NCBI GenBank assembly: GCA_002382665.1
Contig: DFZA01000019.1
Location: 1-59,797 of the forward strand
DNA length: 59,797 nt
Direction of reading: 5' to 3'
Origin: Peptococcaceae bacterium UBA4068
Lineage (GTDB): Bacteria; Bacillota; Dehalobacteriia; UBA4068
A model generated the notes under the pieces. That model saw only the letters and a program-made list of their open reading frames with translations, made no database searches and was not told the origin of the DNA. How positions within the stretch are numbered: position 1 is the first letter of the stretch; each line of letters starts with the position of its first letter. Below, in pieces: positions 26,052-35,741 of the stretch. A program made the position numbers and the translations under genes.

Positions 26052-27430
26052 TTAAGCAGGTTCGATATGTATTTCAGAAGAAATCTCTCCGCGCCATTTA
26101 CCAAGGCGATAATAGACAAGGCTATTAATTGTGCTGGCGGCAAAACTGATAACAATGGCAATCCAGATGCCACGGATGCCCAGTTCAGTGCTGGACAACA
26201 TGCCGGCTAAAGGAACCCGGATCAGGCAAAGGGAGATAAATGAAAGAAACATGGTGGGCATCGTTTTACCCGCGCCATTGATAATGCCATTGGATACATA
26301 AAACACAATAAAAAAAAGATAGCCGGCGCCCACAATCCTCAGATAATCAACGCCAACTTGGATAACATCCGGTTCTTTCACAAAAGCGCGCATGATTCCC
26401 TGCGGAAAAGCGACGCAAAGTACAGAAATCATCAAAATAACTGGAATATTAACCAGAATGCCGAATTTAAGGATATCTTTTATCCGCTCGGGTTTGCCTG
26501 CGCCAATATTCTGTGCCGTCAATGCTGAAGCAGCCATCATCAAAGCCATGGCTGGCATGGCGGCAATAGCATCAATTTTACTGACAATGCCAAAAGCGGC
26601 AATAGACGCAGAACTAAAACGGTTTACAAAAACGGTGATAAAGGCATATCCAATGGAAACCAACATTTGCTGAACAAATGACGGCAGTCCTATTTTCAAG
26701 ATTGTGATAACCGTATCTTTCTCAAACAAGAGTCCCGTTGGATTAACCGGTTCATTTTTATACTTACGAGTTGTATAATATATCCCCAGTGCAATGGTAA
26801 CTGTCGTGGCAATCAAGTCGGAATAAGCCGCGCCATTCAGTCCTAATTTGTAAAATAGCCCGATACCCAGGATTAAAAAGGGATCAAGAACAGCATTCAC
26901 TGCGGTGGAAACGATGATACAGATCAGGGGAATAACCGTATCTCCCACACCACGTAATATCGAGGAAATTAAATAAGACAAATAAAGCCCGGCAAAATTT
27001 ATAAACATGATGCGCAAATAGCCGCTTGCCATGACTGTCATTTCTGACGGCGTTTTCAGCAGTTTTAATATCTCTTCACAAAACAGCAGTCCGCTTACGG
27101 AGATAATCAATATGATGATAATTGCCACAGTCCACGAGTTGTTAACGATTTTTTGTATTTGCGCATGATCTTTTGCGCCGTAGGCCTTAGAGATGAGAAC
27201 TGATGTGGCCAGGGTAGCGCCAGAGCAAAGAGCAACCATGCCGAGAAAATAGGGAAACTTACTGCCACGGCACCGACAGCATCTTTACCAATAAGATTAC
27301 CGACCCACATAGTGTTGATGACACTGTATCCTGTTGAGAGGAGGTTGCCAATTAAGATGGGCAGTGCAAATTGAATCAAATTTTTTGGCATACTGCCGGT
27401 TGTGAGATCTTTACCAAAATGGTTATCCAA
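26052..27430 (-). pseudogene. Frameshifted MATE family efflux transporter
   Basis: Two overlapping minus-strand frames together give a full-length MATE pump of about 459 codons, the usual size. The first (TTG at 27430) ends correctly in AVGAVAVSFPIF and then runs out of homology; the second picks up at GMVALCSGATLATSVLISKA, the continuation expected in the family. The shift lies near 27240-27260 in a TTTTC tract and is explained by one missing base. All later segments (12 membrane helices in total) look intact. It is either a recent pseudogene or a sequencing error. It lies 23 bases after the TetR gene, its likely repressor. Confidence 0.85.
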
Positions 27431-27453
27431 GACGTTTCTTCTTTCTTCCTGTA

Positions 27454-28131
27454 TTACTTGTGATGAGCTTCCTCGAGTTCTTCCAGCACGTCATCGATAT
27501 ACTGTTTGACTGATTCTTCTTCAAATGCAATTTTCAGCGCCTGAAGGTTATACACGCAGAACGCATAGCCGTAATCCGTGAGCGGGACGGGGGCATCCGT
27601 TTCGAGCCAGTCGTTGATCAGATAGTAGAAAGAGCCTTCGTAAATGAGAGCGGCTACCCTTTCATCCGGAATATTTACCTGATGATGCAGCTTAAACCGT
27701 TCGAACCATACTGCCATGGTTTGTGCTGATTCTTTCATGCTAGCTGCTCTTATTTTCTGAAACTCCGGGTTGATTGCTGCAGCTTCTAAAAGCATTATCT
27801 TGGAGATATCTCGGTTTTGCTCATATAGCCAAAGGTTAGCCATCATCACTCGGGTAAAGTTTTTTATCAGTGAAAAGTTTTCCACATCCAAAACGCTGAT
27901 GGCGTTGGTCTGAAACCGTTTTGCGATGTTCAGATAAAGCTCCGTAAACAAATTCTCCTTACTCTTGAAATAGAAGTAAAAACTGCCTACAGAAACAGCG
28001 GCCGCATCCACAATATCTTTAACCGCCGTGCTATGGTAGCCTTTGACGGCAAACACCTTTGCCGCCGTATCCAGGATTAGCTGCCGCTTGGCATCCTTGC
28101 GTTCTTGGGTATCCTTTGATGTTCTATACAT
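27454..28131 (-). CDS. TetR family regulator of the MATE pump
   Basis: A 225-residue repressor. The N-terminal helix-turn-helix is RQLILDTAAKVFAVKGYHST followed by VKDIVDAAAVSVGSFYFYFK, the standard TetR recognition helix pair (about residues 16-56), and the remaining helices form the ligand-binding and dimer domain. It is in the same direction as, and just upstream of, the MATE gene, the common layout for a drug-responsive repressor controlling an efflux pump. An imperfect palindrome lies 22 bases upstream of its start. Confidence 0.88.
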   Translation of the reverse strand: MYRTSKDTQERKDAKRQLILDTAAKVFAVKGYHSTAVKDIVDAAAVSVGSFYFYFKSKENLFTELYLNIAKRFQTNAISVLDVENFSLIKNFTRVMMANLWLYEQNRDISKIMLLEAAAINPEFQKIRAASMKESAQTMAVWFERFKLHHQVNIPDERVAALIYEGSFYYLINDWLETDAPVPLTDYGYAFCVYNLQALKIAFEEESVKQYIDDVLEELEEAHHK

Positions 28132-28152
28132 AGCTCAATCACCTCTCAAGCT

Positions 28153-28172
28153 TAGAATGAATCGTCGTTCTA
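28153..28172. promoter_or_regulatory. Candidate TetR operator
   Basis: TAGAATGAATCGTCGTTCTA is a 20-bp imperfect dyad (half-site TAGAAYGA, 14 of 20 positions symmetric) just upstream of the TetR start. Confidence 0.45.
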
Positions 28173-28291
28173 TGCTTGTATTGTAAGTTGCATTTCACTT
28201 GATGTCAATAGGCAATTATGTCAAATTAGGCCAATAAACGGTACTTTCTCGCAAATTGAGAGAGCATACGCGAGCAAATCAAAGTAAGCAA

Positions 28292-28327
28292 AAAATCAGA
28301 GCCGTCAAATACGACGGCTCTGATTTT
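28292..28327 (-). terminator. Terminator of the giant SLH gene
   Basis: A perfect 15-bp stem (AAAATCAGAGCCGTC and complement) with a 6-base loop and a T run on the minus strand, about 100 bases after the stop at 28426. Confidence 0.8.
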
Positions 28328-28425
28328 GGTGCGAGTGTTTATAACGACAAATGCGAAAACCCGCATGGAATAGAAGTTTTTGTTTCATGGCCATTTCGTT
28401 CTGATATCTGGACAGTGCACAATAG

Positions 28426-31400
28426 TTATTCTATAACTCTTTCCATCATTCTCATAAGAATAACGGCAACCTGTGCGCGCGTAGCCTTGCCCTGAGGATC
28501 GAGCTTACCGCCGTTCCCCTCAAACAGTCCGCTTGCGCTGGCCCACTTTAGCGCTGATAAAGCATAATCTGAAATACTCGATGCATCATCAAAAGAAAAG
28601 CTATTGGTATCTGGATACTCGCTCGTATCATATCCCATGAAGTTTGCGTAATTATAGAGGATTGCCGCCAATTGCTCACGCGTGATACCGGCTTCGGGCT
28701 TGAACAATCCACCGCCCATACCTTTGACTATACCTTTTTGCGCCGCCCAGGTTACCGCATCATAATACCAGGCGCCGGCTTTTACGTCGCTAAAGCCGCT
28801 CTCTCCGGCAGTTGGCTCTCCGGCTATTCTCCATAAGACGGTTACCACCATGCCCCGGGTAGTAGTGTCGTTAGGGCCAAAGGTAGTGGCTGTTACTCCG
28901 TTCAGCATGCCATGCTGATTGGTATATACTATCGCATCGTAATACCAGTCGTTTTCTGCTACGTCACTAAAGGGGTTCGCCCAGATTGAAGCTTCTTGAT
29001 ATCCGACGACATAATAAGATAAGTGATCGGTAACGAAAGTGACCGTGCACGTCACTATATCATAGCTGCAATGTATCTCCTCCAGCTCGCCGGTTTCTTT
29101 TAAACACCATATGGTGATATGATCGGCGTCCTCACCTTCTTTCAGGGTATAAGGAATGGTTGCTGTTATCTGGCCGCCCAAATCCGCAACCCGTTCGCCG
29201 CCGGCTAAAACTGTGATCTCATAAACCTGATTGTCTCCTACTTTTTTCTGTTGGTCTTGATTTAGTTCGGATTTATCTACCTTCTTACCCGTGATGGTGA
29301 TAGCACCACCATTTGATTCCTCTTGTAGCGCCGCCAGCGTATCCTGATCAAAATTAAGGGAAATCTCCGGGAAGCCGACAATCAGATATTTGGCTTCAAA
29401 GAGGGCAGCATCAGAAGGCAGAACCAATTGTTTGGCCTGGGAGATCCCGCTTAAATCAAAATTCAGACCTTTTTCTTTCAGCCCCATATTGAGAAGATTG
29501 TCGAGGATCTTTTGGGTTATATTAGCATATATCGTACTACCCACCGCGTTGTACGGGAGCAGGGTAGAGCTGTTGCCGACTTTGACAGTAGTAGAGGTCA
29601 CTCCTCCGCTGGTGCCACCGCCACCGCTGCCGCCGCCGGTCGTAGAGTTAAGTATCTGCTGACTGAGTGGCGTACCGGTGCAGCCTGGTGCGTAAATTTC
29701 ATTGCCGCCATATGTGGCTGTGATCGAATGAGAACTGAGAGTCATGGAATAATAGGTGACAAATACCGCATTTCCATCCGTAATCGCTGTCTCTCCGACC
29801 CACATCCCGTTATCATAAAAATCAATACTGCCAACAGCGGTAAGGGGGTTGATAGTCGCCGTAAAGGTAACCGTTGCACCCAGGCTGGATGGATTTAGAC
29901 TGCTGGTCAGCGTAATGTAAGTAGGAATCTTAGTAATGACTTGTTCCACCACGTTGGAATCCCCGGACGCATAATAGCTGTCTCCCTGATAAGTCGCACT
30001 AATCGGGTGTGTTCCTAAGATCAAATCACTGGTTGTCAGAACGGCAATGCCATCCACTATATCTATCGTGTCAATTAAGCTTTCGCCGTCATAAAATTCT
30101 ACCGCGCCACTGGCGTCAACCTGGTCAACTGTTGCCGTAAATGTTATCGCCGCACCGATAGGCGCAGGATTTTGGCTGCTATCCAAGGTGATGATAGTCT
30201 GCAGTTTATTAACTGTCTGCATTAAATCATCCGATGTGGATGGCGCATAAAACTCATCCCCCAGATATTCTGCCCGTAGCGTGTGTGTTCCTGGCAACAA
30301 AGAATCGCTATCAAATGTTGCATAGCCATCGTTAAGTGTCGCTGTACCCAATAAGACGTCTTCATCGAAAAATTTTACCGAGCCTGTCGCTGTATCATGA
30401 TCAAGCTCCGCGGTCAGAGTTACCGTGTCACCCCAGGTTGAGGGATTTTGACTGCTCTCAAGGCTAAGATCGGTGACAATGCGGACAGGTAAATAGAAAT
30501 ATAGGCTTGTGTCGCCATCCCCATGGCCTTTGCCTGTATAATTATAAATATAAGAATAATCATAAGGAGTGCTTCTGGTCACAGTTAATTGGATAGTTAC
30601 AAGTTCCGGATCTTCTTCTGCTACAGAATCCTCCATAATGCGACAATCGAGTGACTCGGTTCCGTTTGTTATAACGCCCGTACCCTTTGCACTGCCGCTG
30701 CCTCCAATATCATCGGAATTGTTCCCACTGGCCTTGATGGAGCCGCCGGTAATCGTTACAGTACCGCCGGGGCTGTTAAATCCGGCGCCGATCCCGGCAC
30801 CGTTGGTGCCGCCAACAGCCGTAACCGTTCCGTTACTGATTGTAACCGTCCCGCCGATTCCATAAGCGCCACCGCCAATACCGGCACTGTAGGAACCGCC
30901 GGAAGCAGTAATACTGCCGCCTGTAATGGTTACTGTTCCACCTGCTTTTTCACGTCCGCCACCAATACCTGCAGCGTCAGCCCCACCCCGGGCAATGACT
31001 TCGCCTCCGCTGATAGCCACTGTTCCACCAACCTGAAGATAACCGCCGCCGATACCCGCTGCATATTCGCCACCTTCGGCCTGAACATAACCGCCATAAA
31101 TAGTCACAGTGCCGACAGTCCCATATTGGCCGCCATAACCGCCGCCGCCGATACCGGCGCCCCATCCGCTTCCGTAAGCCTCCACGCTGCCGTCGTTAAT
31201 AACTACTTCCGCACCGGAACCCCAGTACCCGCCGCCAATACCGGCGCTGTATTGACCCCCGGTAGCCGTGACACTACCATCATTAACCGTCAATGTACCG
31301 CCATCTGTTATGACATTGGTTCCTCCAGGTACTATCGATGATTCACCGCCGCCGATGCCGGCTCCACGGGAACCGCCGATAGCCGTTACGGTGCCGCCGT

Positions 31401-32595
31401 CAATGGTCACGACAGCGCCGTTGTTTCTCGAGCCACCGCCAATACCGGCTCCTCCACCACTACCACCTGTAGAGGTAACAGTTCCATTAATAATATGGAC
31501 CGTTCCGGAAGTTACATTTGTCAATGAACTGGCACCGCTGCCGATGCCGGCTGCACCTCCGCCTCCGTTGGCTATAACAGTGCCGTTTTCAATCTCTACA
31601 ACAGCACCGGAACCATAAACGCCACCTCCGATGCCTGCGGCTGATCCACCACCATTGGCTGTCAGGTTACCGCCGCGAATCGTCACAGTACCACCTGAAC
31701 CAACGTGCCCGCCGCCGATGCCCGCTGCACCAGGACCGCCAGTAGCTGTGACGATGCCAGCGTCTATGAAGACCGACCCGTTACTGCTATAACACCCGCC
31801 ACCGATACCGGCGCCAAGGTCACCGCCGGTAGCGTTGACAGTACCTCCGTTGATCCTTGTTACTCCCGTATCCACGTTTGTAGCGCTTTCATTACCCACA
31901 CCGCCACCGATCCCTGCTCCCTGATAACCGCCGGTAGCTGTGATGGTACCTCCATTGACAGTCACTAATCCGCCATAACCACCGGCTGAAACATATTGGT
32001 TATTGAGAAAAACATTTCCGCCGCCGCCGATGCCCGCTGCACCAAGACCGCCGATAGCGGTGACAGTGCCGTTATAAATGGTTACTGAACCGCCTGTTTT
32101 CCCACCTTCTCCGCCGATACCGGCGCCCCTATTGCCTCCGGTAGCCGTTAATGAACCGTGATTAACAGGATCTTCGCCAATCACCAAATTATCATTTTCC
32201 TGATTCTTTAAGCCGGGTTGCCCAATTTTATCTTCAGACATGCCTCCGCTTTTTAATATATTTGCCCCTTTCAGGTATACCGTAACGCTTGCTCCACTGT
32301 CAAAAGCGCACTTCCCGGCAATTTGCGATACATCAATTGATACATTGTCCAAGGTTACTATAACCGGATCAGCAGTATCAACAGTGATTGTATTTGCTTG
32401 GGTGGAACCTGTGACGTGATATTCGCCCCCGGATGTAATTACTAGGTTCCCATCCGTACCAATATTCCAGTTGATTTCTGCCGCACTGGCAATCCCGGTT
32501 CCCAGGATACTATTGGTCAGTATCAATCCAAATATCATGCTCAAGCAGAAGATTATTCGAATTAACGATTTCCGATAGATTTGCTTCAACTCCAT
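28426..32595 (-). CDS. Giant SLH surface protein with AGIGGG beta-repeats and Ig-like domains
   Basis: About 1389 residues, secreted and wall-anchored. Order: signal peptide (1-37, ending GIASAAE); a short N-terminal beta domain (about 38-90); about 15 imperfect repeats of 25-45 residues (about 95-640), each built on GGTVTI..GG.xxATGG..GAGIGGG; three bacterial Ig-like (Big_3-type) domains (about 690-985; SSQNPSTWGDTVTLTA, SSQNPAPIGAAITFTA, SSLNPSSLGATVTFTA); a Gly/Ser linker; a domain of unknown type (about 1000-1195); and three C-terminal SLH repeats (about 1205-1389; TTRGMVVTVLWRIAGEPTAG). The repeats probably form a beta-helix. The ATG at 32595 has GGGAGGG eight bases upstream; an ATG at 32613 overlaps that site. 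Confidence 0.9.
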   Translation of the reverse strand: MELKQIYRKSLIRIIFCLSMIFGLILTNSILGTGIASAAEINWNIGTDGNLVITSGGEYHVTGSTQANTITVDTADPVIVTLDNVSIDVSQIAGKCAFDSGASVTVYLKGANILKSGGMSEDKIGQPGLKNQENDNLVIGEDPVNHGSLTATGGNRGAGIGGEGGKTGGSVTIYNGTVTAIGGLGAAGIGGGGNVFLNNQYVSAGGYGGLVTVNGGTITATGGYQGAGIGGGVGNESATNVDTGVTRINGGTVNATGGDLGAGIGGGCYSSNGSVFIDAGIVTATGGPGAAGIGGGHVGSGGTVTIRGGNLTANGGGSAAGIGGGVYGSGAVVEIENGTVIANGGGGAAGIGSGASSLTNVTSGTVHIINGTVTSTGGSGGGAGIGGGSRNNGAVVTIDGGTVTAIGGSRGAGIGGGESSIVPGGTNVITDGGTLTVNDGSVTATGGQYSAGIGGGYWGSGAEVVINDGSVEAYGSGWGAGIGGGGYGGQYGTVGTVTIYGGYVQAEGGEYAAGIGGGYLQVGGTVAISGGEVIARGGADAAGIGGGREKAGGTVTITGGSITASGGSYSAGIGGGAYGIGGTVTISNGTVTAVGGTNGAGIGAGFNSPGGTVTITGGSIKASGNNSDDIGGSGSAKGTGVITNGTESLDCRIMEDSVAEEDPELVTIQLTVTRSTPYDYSYIYNYTGKGHGDGDTSLYFYLPVRIVTDLSLESSQNPSTWGDTVTLTAELDHDTATGSVKFFDEDVLLGTATLNDGYATFDSDSLLPGTHTLRAEYLGDEFYAPSTSDDLMQTVNKLQTIITLDSSQNPAPIGAAITFTATVDQVDASGAVEFYDGESLIDTIDIVDGIAVLTTSDLILGTHPISATYQGDSYYASGDSNVVEQVITKIPTYITLTSSLNPSSLGATVTFTATINPLTAVGSIDFYDNGMWVGETAITDGNAVFVTYYSMTLSSHSITATYGGNEIYAPGCTGTPLSQQILNSTTGGGSGGGGTSGGVTSTTVKVGNSSTLLPYNAVGSTIYANITQKILDNLLNMGLKEKGLNFDLSGISQAKQLVLPSDAALFEAKYLIVGFPEISLNFDQDTLAALQEESNGGAITITGKKVDKSELNQDQQKKVGDNQVYEITVLAGGERVADLGGQITATIPYTLKEGEDADHITIWCLKETGELEEIHCSYDIVTCTVTFVTDHLSYYVVGYQEASIWANPFSDVAENDWYYDAIVYTNQHGMLNGVTATTFGPNDTTTRGMVVTVLWRIAGEPTAGESGFSDVKAGAWYYDAVTWAAQKGIVKGMGGGLFKPEAGITREQLAAILYNYANFMGYDTSEYPDTNSFSFDDASSISDYALSALKWASASGLFEGNGGKLDPQGKATRAQVAVILMRMMERVIE

Positions 32596-32716
32596 ACTTT
32601 TTTCCCTCCCCATATGATTTTAATTATTTTCAAATACTTCATGAAATCGCTGAAAGTTTTTAATACAAAAAACCGACCATTAAACTATATGTGTAGACTA
32701 ATGGTTTTGTCTAATA

Positions 32717-32951
32717 TCAAGAAATAAGATAAACTTGGCTAAGAAGCTCTCCCGGGCGGGAAGATTCTACATGCCGTTGCCTGAAGCAGGGATTATATTT
32801 TTCGATCTTCGCAATTTGCTTGGCAGTGAGTTCAATTTGTTCTTCCAAGCGACGTTCTTCAACCTTCAGCCAGCGGTCGTAGATGCTGGCTGGACCATTG
32901 CGGACGAGATTCTTATGGTCGGTTAAGCTTTGGCTCCGACAGGTCTAAGCG
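32717..32951 (-). mobile_element. IS481-like transposase fragment
   Basis: On the minus strand a frame reads LTDHKNLVRNGPASIYDRW, then LKVEERRLEEQIELTAKQ and CFRQRHVESSRPGELLSQ before stopping. The last phrase, a His/Glu-rich run ending in PGEL-SQ, is typical of the region before the DDE core of IS481-type transposases (the continuation DTFYVG is absent). The upstream part is interrupted by a stop and the catalytic core is missing, so this is a dead remnant. No terminal inverted repeats were found. The rest of the 32596-33178 gap holds no gene. Confidence 0.6.
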
Positions 32952-33178
32952 TCCGGCAAGGCTCTGCGTTTATTAGTTCCATATCAACGCTAATTTCGTT
33001 ACAAATCAAAGTAAATCCTGTAATAGTTCTAATAAATGGAAATGTTTTTTAGAATCAGCTTCTTACATTAACACTGATGAACACCCGAGGTTCATTCGTT
33101 TTGCAATGATAATGGAAAAAAGATTTTTCGAACAGGGAGAGAATTACTGATCGTCTGACCAACAAATTAGAATTTGCC

Positions 33179-33570
33179 TTACACTTTTCTTTGCTTTTTA
33201 AAGGAAAATGAAGTCAGTCCACGAGCATAACCCAACTTTTCATAGAACCCTTCCGCGTTGGGCTGTGCGCCGAAAAATAACGATGTTGGAGTTGCTTCGG
33301 AAGCCAATTCCATTAGTTTCTTCCCAATGCCATTCTCTGATACTCCGGTATAACCAACAGTTCCGTTATTGTGCCAAAATAGTATCCATCGGTTAATATC
33401 CTGATGCATCCAACCAACAGTTGACCATTCCATGCCGTGATATTGATGGTTTTTTCTAACGCCGCTTTTGTGTGTTCCGGATTATAGTTTCCCTTCCAAA
33501 CTTTTTGTACCATTTCAAGAAATATTTCAGCTGTCAAATTCTTATCATCAACAATGTATTCGATATTCAT
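33179..33570 (-). pseudogene. Frameshifted GNAT acetyltransferase
   Basis: Two minus-strand frames join into one GNAT protein of about 130 residues. The first (ATG at 33570) gives the N-terminal half and strand 4 (FGTITELLVIPEYQ), then goes out of frame near 33325; the second continues with NGIGKKLMELASEATPTSLF and the final NAEGFYEKLGYARG, the acetyl-CoA-binding loop and C-terminal strand. One missing base explains the break. The P-loop motif Q/R-x-x-G-x-G/A spans the lesion. It may be a pseudogene or an assembly error. Substrate unknown. Confidence 0.8.
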
Positions 33571-33677
33571 TTCGCAATCATACCTCCTAAACAGAGAAGC
33601 ATTCTCCTCGCTAAATTCTTGTCTACCTGCGTGTTGTAAAATACTTTAATTTTACCATATCACACTTTTTTAAATAA

Positions 33678-33718
33678 AAAAAGACATGCCTTCCGCTAAG
33701 AGGAAGGTATGTCTTTTT
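33678..33718 (-). terminator. Terminator following a tRNA remnant
   Basis: CCTTCC / GGAAGG stem extended by AAAAAGACAT on one side and its complement on the other, with a T run on the minus strand. It follows directly after the 3' end of the tRNA-Ser-like fragment. Confidence 0.8.
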
Positions 33719-33720
33719 GA

Positions 33721-33750
33721 CGGAGATGGAGAGATTCGAACTCCTACACC
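33721..33750 (-). pseudogene. 3' fragment of a tRNA (probably tRNA-Ser)
   Basis: On the minus strand GTAGGAGTTCGAATCTCTCC followed by ATCTCCG forms a T arm (TTCGAAT loop) and the 3' half of an acceptor stem with discriminator G, as in tRNA-Ser beginning GGAGATG. No matching D or anticodon arm exists upstream: the sequence turns AT-rich. A terminator follows at once, as after a real tRNA gene. I infer the scar of a deletion or of an element that integrated into a tRNA-Ser gene. The 33751-33935 stretch is AT-rich and shows nothing else. Confidence 0.6.
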
Positions 33751-33935
33751 GCTTATTTATATACATTAATTATGTATAATGAGGATATTGTTTACAGCTT
33801 TTCCTTTGATAGCTACAATATATGAATAATTATTTAAAACGAAAAAAGATATCTTTATAAACTTTTGTTGATAACTCCCCAAAAAGTGTATTTAAACTAT
33901 CACTGTCCTCTGTTCAATTATTATGAAGGCTATTA

Positions 33936-33964
33936 TTGACTCAGTCGTATATTTATCATATAAT
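33936..33964 (+). promoter_or_regulatory. Sigma-A-type promoter of the amidohydrolase-TetR unit
   Basis: TTGACT (33936-33941), 17-base spacer, TATAAT (33959-33964). Two GAC...GTC dyads (GACTCAGTC over the -35 box, GACCGTATAGTC after the -10 box) are possible sites for the TetR protein of the unit. Confidence 0.65.
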
Positions 33965-34041
33965 AAATTGACCGTATAGTCCGATTAATGCAAACGCTAA
34001 TTAACAACATGGTCAAAAAATAGCTATTGGATGTGTTCACA

Positions 34042-35094
34042 ATGTATAGGTCATATCAAGAACTCGTTCAAACCGAAAAATATCTGCGTCTGAATAAACA
34101 GAGCCAGTTAGTAATCGAATTCTCCAACCATTTAAAAATCATTGATTTCCACATACACCTGTCGGATTTGCTTGCAGGAAAACGAAAGGATCCTATAAGC
34201 AAAGGCGAGAAACTCGCATACCCCACACTCCCGCCCATTGAACAAATGGATTTGAGCCAGCCATACTGGACACATAGTTCTCACAATCACTACAAAGGAA
34301 TCTCTGGTATACTCAAGTTCAGCGCGCATGGCCTCAGAATACTGAACGATATGGTGGACGGTGGAACTTTTGACAATTGCTTTGAGACCATGGAGGCGAA
34401 CCACATACAAAAGGCTGTTATGCTGCCAATAAGTAGCGCTAAGGATGACCGTTCACCCGCGGCACTGCAGGCAGCTGCTCGTTATCCGGATCGTCTCGTT
34501 GCCTTTTGCTCCGTACACCCCAATGATCCTAAGCGTAAGGGTAAAATTCAAAAATACAAAGATATGGGGGCCAAGGGGTTTAAACTCAAAATCCCGGATA
34601 TGGAATTAAAGCACGATACCGGTCCACTTGTGGAGCTCATGCACGAATGTCATGAGGCGAGATTACCCGTCCTGTTTCACGTCGGTTCAAACGTTCAAGA
34701 GGATGATCCCAATGTATCTAAGACAATGAGGCGTCTATTGCGTTGTACCCGCACAGAAATTTATGGTGACCTGCTGACACAGTTACCGTCCGATTTCACG
34801 TTCGTTTTCGGGCATAGCGGCATCGGCGAGTACAAACTGGTAGCCGAATATCTGAAAAAGTACCCTGCTGCTTATGCCGAGATTTCAGCACAGTCTGCAG
34901 ACAGTATCAAATATCTCATTGATGAGGTTGGCTCCGATAGGCTGCTGTTTGGAACGGACTGGCCTGCGCTCCCGCAGGCCCTGACGCTATCGCGCGTTTT
35001 GATTGCTACGGAAGATGATCAAACAGCCAGAGACAACATTCTCTATAAAAATGCAGAACGTCTGCTTCACATCCAGATAGAACAGCAGAAATAA
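34042..35094 (+). CDS. Metal-dependent amidohydrolase, ACMSD-like (Amidohydro_2)
   Basis: A TIM-barrel hydrolase or decarboxylase of about 350 residues. The first metal motif is IDFHIHLSDL (HxH); later barrel motifs include GFKLKIPD, PVLFHVGSN, FVFGHSGIGEY and the closing LLFGTDWPALP with the catalytic Asp. This order fits Amidohydro_2 proteins that act on small cyclic or carboxylated compounds; the substrate is unknown. In-frame TTG (34027) and GTG (34033) codons precede the ATG at 34042; none has a strong ribosome site, but GGAT lies nine bases before the ATG. It is followed 17 bases later by a TetR gene, so one regulated unit is inferred. Confidence 0.82.
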   Translation: MYRSYQELVQTEKYLRLNKQSQLVIEFSNHLKIIDFHIHLSDLLAGKRKDPISKGEKLAYPTLPPIEQMDLSQPYWTHSSHNHYKGISGILKFSAHGLRILNDMVDGGTFDNCFETMEANHIQKAVMLPISSAKDDRSPAALQAAARYPDRLVAFCSVHPNDPKRKGKIQKYKDMGAKGFKLKIPDMELKHDTGPLVELMHECHEARLPVLFHVGSNVQEDDPNVSKTMRRLLRCTRTEIYGDLLTQLPSDFTFVFGHSGIGEYKLVAEYLKKYPAAYAEISAQSADSIKYLIDEVGSDRLLFGTDWPALPQALTLSRVLIATEDDQTARDNILYKNAERLLHIQIEQQK

Positions 35095-35111
35095 TTGGAG
35101 GAAGATTAAAC

Positions 35112-35741
35112 ATGAGTTGTCTTCGAAAGTATGTTGAGAACGGTGGCGTTTCCCCTCTCTTCAAACGGGATGATCTTTATAACGCAGCATTGGATTCGTT
35201 CTCGAAAACGCCATTTAATGATGTTTCCATTAGCGCCATCTTACGTGATGCGAAGATGAACAAGGGGAGCTTCTACTTAAAATTTTATGACAAACTGGAT
35301 CTCTATTTGTGTATGATGGAGCGTGCTGGAAAAGACAAGATGAAATTTTTATCAGAGAAGATGTCGGCGCAGAAACCAACGTATTACTTTTTCAATCAGC
35401 TTTACACCGTTGCTCTTGGTAGCTTGGAGTACGCGAGACATGACGCTCGATTTTACTCATTTTGGCGCATATACCTGTCAGAAGGTGAGGCACTGAAAAA
35501 GAAGGTAAGAGAGGAGTTCCCTAAACTGACTAATGATTTTTTGGGCGAGATGATTGACGCAGCTATAGAAGCAAGACAGATAAACCCTAAGTATGACCAT
35601 GATTTCGTCCACTCGGTCATTAAATTATACTTTAACAATCTTGATGGATTAGTGAAGGCTACCATGACCGATGGCGAGATATTGGCAAAAGTTGAACAAG
35701 TCATTTCGTTTCTTAAGGACAGTTTAGCTTTGCCGAAATAA
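35112..35741 (+). CDS. TetR family regulator
   Basis: A 209-residue regulator. The N-terminal helix-turn-helix is LYNAALDSFSKTPFNDVSIS followed by AILRDAKMNKGSFYLKFYDK, the standard TetR motif in slightly divergent form. The C-terminal helices form the effector domain. GGAGG lies ten bases before the ATG. Being second in the unit with the amidohydrolase, it probably controls its own promoter and responds to a related compound. The 35742-35989 stretch after it has no convincing gene. Confidence 0.85.
   Translation: MSCLRKYVENGGVSPLFKRDDLYNAALDSFSKTPFNDVSISAILRDAKMNKGSFYLKFYDKLDLYLCMMERAGKDKMKFLSEKMSAQKPTYYFFNQLYTVALGSLEYARHDARFYSFWRIYLSEGEALKKKVREEFPKLTNDFLGEMIDAAIEARQINPKYDHDFVHSVIKLYFNNLDGLVKATMTDGEILAKVEQVISFLKDSLALPK

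Noticed and set aside
29390..31968. Several plus-strand frames across the giant SLH gene
   Set aside because: They are by-products of the repetitive, stop-poor minus-strand coding sequence.
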